From Comamonadaceae bacterium (lineage in GTDB: Bacteria > Pseudomonadota > Gammaproteobacteria > Burkholderiales > Rhodocyclaceae): a stretch of 64,000 nucleotides of DNA. The notes under the pieces were generated by a model that worked only from the letters and a program-made list of their open reading frames with translations, had not been told where the DNA came from and searched no databases. The position numbers and the translations under genes are program-made. Below, piece by piece: positions 58,633 to 64,000 of the stretch; the stretch's first letter is position 1; the number at the start of each line of letters is the position of its first letter. Location: assembly GCA_029255645.1 (NCBI GenBank), contig JANLJE010000026.1, forward strand, positions 1 through 64,000. Reading direction: 5' to 3'.

Positions 58633-59904
58633 CTATCGATAGACGGGATGGCGACGGCACAGATCCGCCACCTGCTGTCTTACTCGATCCCGCACGGCAA
58701 TTAATCCAACACCACCGGTTTCCAATGCATCCAGCACGTCGCACAACCAGCCGGCCAGTTCCTCGCACTCGGCCACGCCGAAGCCGCGCGTGGTCACGGC
58801 GGGTGTGCCGATGCGCACGCCAGAGGTCACAAACGGCGAACGCGGGTCGCCCGGCACGCTGTTCTTGTTGGTGGTGATCCAGGCATCGGCCAGCGCCGCG
58901 TCCGCATCCTTACCGGTGTAGGGCCTGGCGGACAGGTCGATCAGCATCAGGTGATTGTCGGTACCGCCCGAAACGATTTTGTGGCCGCGCTGCTGGATCA
59001 CGGCGGCCATGGCGCGAGCGTTCGCCACCACCTGGCGCTGGTAGGCCTTGAATGCAGGTTGCAGCGCCTCCTTGAACGCCACCGCCTTGGCGGCGATAAC
59101 ATGCATCAGCGGCCCGCCCTGGACGCCGGGGAATACGGCGGAGTCGAGCTTTCTGTAAAGGCCCTCGTCCTGCCCTTTCGAGAGAATGATACCGCCACGC
59201 GGGCCGCGCAGGGTCTTATGGGTGGTGCTGGTGACCACGTGAGCGTGGGGCAACGGGTCAGGATACTCGCCTGCCGCCACCAGGCCGGCGACATGGGCCA
59301 TGTCCACCCAGAAGATGGCACCCGCCCTGTCGGCGATGGCGCGCATGCGTGCCCAGTCCTTGTGCCGCGAATAGGCGGAGAAGCCGCCGATCAGCAGTTT
59401 CGGCCGTGCCTGCATCGCGATGCGCTCCATCTCGTCGTAGTCAATCAGCCCGGTTAGGGGGTCGAGTCCATAAGGCACGATCTTGTAATGGCGGCCGGAG
59501 AAGTTGGATGGGTTACCGTGGGTCAGGTGGCCACCCTGAGCCAAGTTCATGCCCATCACGGTATCGCCGGGATTGGCCAGCGCCAGAAACACGGCTGCGT
59601 TGGCCTGGGCGCCGGCATGGGGCTGGACGTTGGCCCAATCACAGTCGAATAGCACCTTGAGCCGCTCGATGGCTAAGCGTTCGGCCACGTCCACATGCTC
59701 GCAGCCGCTGTAGTAGCGCTTGCCTGGGTAACCCTCGGCGTACTTGTTGGTGAACACCGAATTCTGGATGGCCATCACCAAAGGGCTCGCGTAGTTCTCG
59801 GAGGCGATCAGTTCGACATGATCCTCCTGACGGCGCGCTTCGTGGTGGACTGCCAGGGCAAGTTCCGGGTCGAAATCGGCGAGGGCAACAGAAGTGTCAT
59901 ACAT
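58633..59904 (-). CDS. glyA: Serine hydroxymethyltransferase paralogue
   Basis: A 423-aa PLP enzyme of the SHMT family: [44 protein letters not shown] and [11 protein letters not shown] with the PLP lysine K230. The usual reaction is serine plus tetrahydrofolate to glycine plus methylene-THF; SHMTs also cleave beta-hydroxy amino acids. Located in the integrative element as third gene after benE and the aminotransferase, 42 bp downstream, it is probably not the housekeeping copy. It could have specialised substrate use, which is inference. Confidence 0.92.
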   Translation of the reverse strand: MYDTSVALADFDPELALAVHHEARRQEDHVELIASENYASPLVMAIQNSVFTNKYAEGYPGKRYYSGCEHVDVAERLAIERLKVLFDCDWANVQPHAGAQANAAVFLALANPGDTVMGMNLAQGGHLTHGNPSNFSGRHYKIVPYGLDPLTGLIDYDEMERIAMQARPKLLIGGFSAYSRHKDWARMRAIADRAGAIFWVDMAHVAGLVAAGEYPDPLPHAHVVTSTTHKTLRGPRGGIILSKGQDEGLYRKLDSAVFPGVQGGPLMHVIAAKAVAFKEALQPAFKAYQRQVVANARAMAAVIQQRGHKIVSGGTDNHLMLIDLSARPYTGKDADAALADAWITTNKNSVPGDPRSPFVTSGVRIGTPAVTTRGFGVAECEELAGWLCDVLDALETGGVGLIAVRDRVRQQVADLCRRHPVYR

Positions 59905-59946
59905 GGTGTGCGTCCTGGTCGGGCGGATAGCGGTTGGGGTTGGACG

Positions 59947-61245
59947 TCATACGGTGATGTCCATCGGCTGAGCCGGAACAGACCAAACCTCGCAATCAAC
60001 CAGGTCCGATGAAAGCAGGCGCGCTACACGCACCACGATGTCGTCAATCTGACGCTCGTCGCAAACGAATGGTGGCAATAGCCTGATCACGGTGTCTCGG
60101 GTCACGGTGATGAGCAGGCGCTGCTCAGCCAGCGCGCGCCCAACTAGTTCCTTGCAGGGCCGGTCCAGTTCGATACCCACCATCAGTCCCAGGCCGCGAA
60201 TGGCGAGGACGTGCGGGTGACCTGCCAGCGCCTTGCGCAGGCCCACCAGCAAGCGAGCGCCCAGCACCATGGCGCGCTCGGGCATCCTGTCACGGGCCAT
60301 GATGTCGAGGACGGTGCAGGCCACCCGGCAAGCCAGCGGATTGCCGCCGAAGGTCGAGCCGTGCTGGCCCGGCGAGAACAGGTCTGCCGCAATACCGCGC
60401 GCCAGGCACGCGCCGATGGGAAAGCCATTGCCCAGCGCTTTCGCCAGGGTCACCACATCCGGTGAGATGCCCGCGTGCGCGTATCCGAACCACGCGCCGG
60501 TGCGCCCCATGCCGGCCTGGATCTCGTCGAGCATCAGCAACCAGTCCCTCTGGTCGCACAAAGCGCGCAGTTCGCGCAAGTATTCGGCACTGGCCACCCG
60601 AATGCCACCCTCGCCCTGTACAGATTCGATCAACACCGCCACGATGTCCGGGGATTGTTCTGCCGCCTGGCGTACCGCGCTGATATCACCGTAGGGAGCA
60701 CGGAGAAAGCCAGGCAGCAACGGCCCGAAACCCTGCTGGTTGGCCGCGTTGTCTGTGGCGGCGAGCGTGGCCAGCGTGCGGCCATGGAAGGCGTTGCCCA
60801 TGACTAGGATCTGCGGTCGTGCCACCTGCCTGCGATGGGCATGCAGCCTGGCCAACTTGAGGGCGGTTTCGTTGGCTTCCGCACCCGAGTTGCAGAAGAA
60901 GGCGCTTTCCATCCCGGTCAGCGCACACAGGCGTTCCCCCAACTGCTCCTGCCAGTCGATGCGGAACACGTTGGAAGTGTGTAGCAGCGCCCCGGCCTGT
61001 TCGGCGATGACGGCCGCGATTTCCGGGTGGGCATGACCCAGGCTGGTAACCGCGACACCGGCAATGGCATCTAGGTACTCCACGCCCTGATCGTCCCAGA
61101 GCCGCGCGCCGTTACCGCGCACGAAAGAGACAGGTTGGCGGGCGTAGGCGCGCATCAGGTGAGGGGCGGTCGTCTGCATGGGAGATTCCTCGAATTCGGC
61201 ACGGTTGGCGTAGCCGTCAGTCCGTGTGTTGAAAGCCTCGGTCAT
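59947..61245 (-). CDS. Class III PLP-dependent aminotransferase (acetylornithine/ornithine type)
   Basis: A 432-aa aminotransferase with FFCNSGAEANETALKLAR, NAFHGRT, the LLMLDEIQAGMGRTG segment and the PLP lysine K269 (DVVTLAKALGNGFPIGA). It resembles ArgD-type enzymes that transfer omega-amino groups to 2-oxoglutarate. Its ATG overlaps the benE stop by one base (TGATG), so they are translationally coupled. In this location, beside a transporter and an SHMT, biosynthetic arginine function is doubtful; substrate unknown. Confidence 0.88.
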   Translation of the reverse strand: MTEAFNTRTDGYANRAEFEESPMQTTAPHLMRAYARQPVSFVRGNGARLWDDQGVEYLDAIAGVAVTSLGHAHPEIAAVIAEQAGALLHTSNVFRIDWQEQLGERLCALTGMESAFFCNSGAEANETALKLARLHAHRRQVARPQILVMGNAFHGRTLATLAATDNAANQQGFGPLLPGFLRAPYGDISAVRQAAEQSPDIVAVLIESVQGEGGIRVASAEYLRELRALCDQRDWLLMLDEIQAGMGRTGAWFGYAHAGISPDVVTLAKALGNGFPIGACLARGIAADLFSPGQHGSTFGGNPLACRVACTVLDIMARDRMPERAMVLGARLLVGLRKALAGHPHVLAIRGLGLMVGIELDRPCKELVGRALAEQRLLITVTRDTVIRLLPPFVCDERQIDDIVVRVARLLSSDLVDCEVWSVPAQPMDITV

Positions 61246-62486
61246 CACTTCACCCTCTCGTTTGCCGGCGTAGGCGTAGTGACCGATGTACGTACCCGCA
61301 GCAGCATCCGCCCGTTGAGCACAGCATGCGCCGCCAGCCCTAGCACCAATCCCCAGAACGCCCCGCCAATGCCCAGCAGGGTGATGTTGGCGGCGGCCGC
61401 CAGAAACGTGATCAGTGACGCTTCCCGGGTCCTGGCATCGGACATGGCGGTTGCTAGGCTGCCGCCGATCGTCCCCAGCAGGGCCAGGCCCGCCAGCGTG
61501 GTGATGAAGGTCGCCGGGAAGGCCATGAAGACCGCGGCCAGCGTCACCCCGAACACGCCGACCAGGATGTAGAACAAGCCGGCGGCCATCCCCGCGATCC
61601 AACGCCTGGACGGGTCTTCGTGTGCCTCCCGGCCCGTGCAGATGGCGGCGGTGATCGCCGCGATGTTGAAGGCGTGCGAACCGAACGGCGCCATCAGCAA
61701 CGAACCCAGGCCCGTGATGGTCACGATGGGGTTGGCGCTGGTCTTGAAGCCGTCATTCCGCAATACCAGCATGCCCGGCATGTACTGCCCGGTCAGGGTA
61801 ATGAGGAACAGCGGCAACGCCACGCTCAACAAGGCGTTGAGCGAGAACGCGGGAATGGTGAACACCGGCGCGGCCAGTTTCAGGCTCAGTCCCGACAGAT
61901 CGACGCGGCCCTGCGCCAGCAGGAATACCAATCCCAGCACCAGGATGCCCACCACCGCATAGCGCGCGGAAAAGCGCTTGAACACCAGATAGGCGGCGAT
62001 CAGCAGTCCCGCCAGCAGCGGATCGACGCTCAAGCCGCCGAAGGCGCCAGTGCCGAATTGCAGCAGGATGCCGGCCAGCAACCCGGCAGCCACGCCTGGC
62101 GGTATCAAACGGATAACGCGCTCGAACCAACCCGACAGGCCCAGCAGCACAAAGGCGGCAGCCGAGATCAGGTATGCCCCGACGGCCTCGGCATAAGGTG
62201 TGGTTGCCAGTGCTGTGACCAGAAACGCCGCTGCCGGCGTGGACCAGGCGGTGATGATCGGTTCGCGGGATACCCAGCTCAAAATGATGCCTGTCACGCC
62301 CACGCCAATGGAAATCGACCACACCCACGAGGCCGTAAGCTCCGGGCTCAGGCCCGCGACCTTGGCTGCCTGGAACACCAGAATGAAAGTGCCGCCATAG
62401 TTGACGATGACCGAAATCAGTCCGGCCACGACGGGATGGGTGAGATCGTTCCAACGAACGGGCGAAGCTGAAGGGTCCGACGGCAT
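61245..62486 (-). CDS. BenE-family transporter
   Basis: A 413-aa membrane protein with about 12 hydrophobic segments. PVVAGLISVIVNYGGTFILV, WVSREPIITAWSTPAAAFL, GVAAGLLAGILLQFG and PFGSHAFNIAAITAAICTG are typical of the BenE family, whose named member imports benzoate by proton symport. Many BenE paralogues have other or unknown substrates. First gene of the operon, divergent from the MocR gene, with overlap to the aminotransferase. Confidence 0.9.
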   Translation of the reverse strand: MPSDPSASPVRWNDLTHPVVAGLISVIVNYGGTFILVFQAAKVAGLSPELTASWVWSISIGVGVTGIILSWVSREPIITAWSTPAAAFLVTALATTPYAEAVGAYLISAAAFVLLGLSGWFERVIRLIPPGVAAGLLAGILLQFGTGAFGGLSVDPLLAGLLIAAYLVFKRFSARYAVVGILVLGLVFLLAQGRVDLSGLSLKLAAPVFTIPAFSLNALLSVALPLFLITLTGQYMPGMLVLRNDGFKTSANPIVTITGLGSLLMAPFGSHAFNIAAITAAICTGREAHEDPSRRWIAGMAAGLFYILVGVFGVTLAAVFMAFPATFITTLAGLALLGTIGGSLATAMSDARTREASLITFLAAAANITLLGIGGAFWGLVLGLAAHAVLNGRMLLRVRTSVTTPTPANERVK

Positions 62487-62588
62487 GATCTGAATTGGGT
62501 TCCTGGCATGGGGATGAAAAGACCATGAGACGATAGACTTTTAATGGCATGATGTTCCCTACCAATTTCCAGATGAAGTACCTGCCAA

Positions 62589-64000
62589 TTGTTCAAGCAT
62601 GCCCAACTTGAATCCGTCAAAGCCTGGCTCGGCGACCCCGCGCACGGCGCCTTGCCCCTGCATGCACGGGTACAGCGGGCCATTCGCCAGTTGATCCTGG
62701 ATGGCGCGCTCGATGTAGGCCGCCCCCTGCCCGCGTCGCGCGCGTTGGCGAAGTCGCTGGGGGTGTCCCGCGACACGGTGGAGTCGGCCTATGGCCAGTT
62801 GCACGCCGAAGGTTTCATTGAGCGGCGGGTCGGCAGTGGCAGCTTCGTGTCCGAGCAGGCCTGGTGGCTGCCCGGGCGCGGCAGACCACGGCGCACGAGC
62901 GTGGATCGCAAGGCACCCCTGCGCCTGAGCCGGCGCGGCGATGCCATGCTCCAGGGCGGCGGCGTGCGCGACTTCCTGATGTCGCGCCCCTTCGCGCCCG
63001 GCGTGCCGGAGACGCGCAGCTTTCCGCTGCCAACCTGGGAGCGCTTGCAGCGGCAGGTGTTGAAGGAGTACGGCACCCTGGCGCTGCTGCACAGCCCACC
63101 GCAGGGCATGGAGCCGTTGCGACGCGCCATTGCCGCCTACGTCAACCTCGAACGAGGCGCGCAGGCCACACCCGAGCGCGTGCTGGTGCTGACCAGTTCC
63201 CAACAGGCCATGACCCTGTGCGCCACCGTGCTGCTCGATGCTGGCGAGCGCATCTTCATCGAAGACCCCGTGTACCACGGGGCGCGCAAGGCATTTGACG
63301 CCGCCGGGTTGGATTGCGTGCCCGTGCCGATGGATGACCAAGGCATGCAGATAGCGCACCTGCTGGCAAAGGCGCAGACCCCTTGCAATGCCGCCCGGGC
63401 GGCGTTCCTGACGCCCTCGCACCAGTTCCCAACCGGGGCTACGCTGGCGTTGGACCGGCGCCTGGCCGTCATCGAATGGGCCCGCCAGCACCAGGCTTGG
63501 ATCATCGAGGACGACTACGACAGCGAATTCCACTACGAAGGCAAGCCCACCGCATGCGTACAGGGGCTCGACCCCCACGGCCGCACGATCTACATCGGCA
63601 CCTTCACCAAGTCGCTGTTCCCCGGCCTGCGCATCGGCTACATGGTGCTGCCGGAGGCTCTGGTGTCGCCCATGACCGTGGCCCGCACCCTGCTGGATGG
63701 GCACAGCGCACCGATCCCGCAGCTCACCCTGGCTCGCTTCATCGAGGGTGGGCATTTCGGAGCCCATGTGCGAACCATGCGGGCCGTCTATGCGGAACGC
63801 CGCGATGTGCTGGCGCAGCTGGTGCGCCAGCACCTGGCCGACTTCGTGGAGCCCAGGGTGCCCGCTGGCGGGATGCAGATGCCTTGCGTGTTCATCCGCG
63901 ACATTCCGGAACGCGAGGCGGTGGAATCGGCACGGCGGGTCGGCATCGACCTGCTGGGGCTGACCGCGCTGCATGCATCGCGCCGCCATGCATCGGGCAG
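62589..64000 (+). CDS. MocR/PdxR-type regulator (GntR HTH plus aminotransferase domain), 3' end off window
   Basis: Not in the ORF track because it has no early ATG and no stop inside the window. From TTG at 62589 the frame reads LFKHAQLESVKAWLGDP, then a GntR winged helix (LHARVQRAIRQLILDGALDV, SRALAKSLGVSRDTVESAYG), then a fold-type I aminotransferase domain with EDDYDSEFHYEG and the PLP lysine near residue 341 (FTKSLFPGLRIGY). MocR proteins control divergent genes in response to PLP or amines. The start region shows a possible one-base frameshift. It is open to base 64000. Confidence 0.9.
   Translation, partial: MFKHAQLESVKAWLGDPAHGALPLHARVQRAIRQLILDGALDVGRPLPASRALAKSLGVSRDTVESAYGQLHAEGFIERRVGSGSFVSEQAWWLPGRGRPRRTSVDRKAPLRLSRRGDAMLQGGGVRDFLMSRPFAPGVPETRSFPLPTWERLQRQVLKEYGTLALLHSPPQGMEPLRRAIAAYVNLERGAQATPERVLVLTSSQQAMTLCATVLLDAGERIFIEDPVYHGARKAFDAAGLDCVPVPMDDQGMQIAHLLAKAQTPCNAARAAFLTPSHQFPTGATLALDRRLAVIEWARQHQAWIIEDDYDSEFHYEGKPTACVQGLDPHGRTIYIGTFTKSLFPGLRIGYMVLPEALVSPMTVARTLLDGHSAPIPQLTLARFIEGGHFGAHVRTMRAVYAERRDVLAQLVRQHLADFVEPRVPAGGMQMPCVFIRDIPEREAVESARRVGIDLLGLTALHASRRHASG

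Noticed and set aside
59905-59946. Glycine riboswitch or other leader before the SHMT gene
   Set aside because: The 42-bp gap is too short and shows no conserved riboswitch core.
62559-63989. 476-aa minus-strand frame at the window end
   Set aside because: Antisense to the MocR gene, which shows HTH and PLP-fold motifs in the plus strand but was missed by the ORF track for lack of an ATG and stop.

Overview
The window is a GC-rich chromosomal segment of a Gram-negative bacterium, most likely a betaproteobacterium of the Rhodocyclales type. This rests on gene order and content: pilMNOPQ followed by aroK-aroB and gltB-gltD, mrcA divergent from pilM, cyaY/lptM/lysA, hslVU with a STAS gene, gatCAB divergent from mreBCD-mrdA-rodA-rlpA, a class I PHA synthase, and the O2-independent ubiquinone genes ubiUVT. 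The last set suggests a facultative anaerobe, for example a denitrifier. The genus is inference.

Layout. (1) 1-914: remains of mobile or defence DNA on the minus strand: the 5' end of an ISL3-like transposase running off the window, and three small overlapping genes, one an AbiEii-like nucleotidyltransferase fragment. (2) 1045-3664: a small secreted protein, glmU and a three-TM protein with a winged helix. (3) 3778-11719: gltD, gltB, aroB and aroK. (4) 11813-16932: the type IV pilus operon pilMNOPQ, with mrcA divergent (to 19389). (5) 19442-24395: cyaY, lptM-lysA, and STAS-hslV-hslU. (6) 24610-29570: ampG, four small membrane proteins including a yqjDEK set, exonuclease III, pyrE and a DUF4124 protein. 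(7) 29605-33396: gatC-gatA-lipoprotein-gatB on the minus strand. (8) 33546-40110: the rod-shape operon. (9) 40202-42785: ubiU-ubiV-ubiT behind a well-placed FNR/ANR-like box. (10) 42801-49530: a CorC-type transporter, phaC with a metallo-beta-lactamase gene, a Spy-like periplasmic protein, a DUF1289 protein and a KamA-type radical SAM enzyme. (11) 49710-55031: an M20 amidohydrolase, rapZ, an EetA/EetB-like pair, ubiX, mutY and a flavin reductase.

(12) 55274-64000: a tRNA-Gly(CCC) gene with a P4-type integrase directly downstream. This marks the left end of an integrative element that continues past the window. Its cargo here is a LysR effector-domain fragment, an XRE regulator, and a compact unit of benE, a class III aminotransferase and a serine hydroxymethyltransferase paralogue, divergent from a MocR-type regulator. 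The other end of the element is not visible.

Functional links. The window joins cell-wall growth (glmU, mrcA, mreBCD/mrdA/rodA, rlpA, ampG, lysA), nitrogen assimilation (gltBD), translation fidelity (gatCAB), type IV pili, and quinone/flavin redox biology (ubiUVT, ubiX, the EetAB-like pair, flavin reductase). A recurring oddity is a set of perfect or near-perfect short tandem repeats (11-16 bp units, 2-5 copies) between genes and inside two coding regions, the secreted protein next to glmU and mutY. No long gene-free stretch is present; all gaps are under about 300 bp. No rRNA, CRISPR array or riboswitch was seen.
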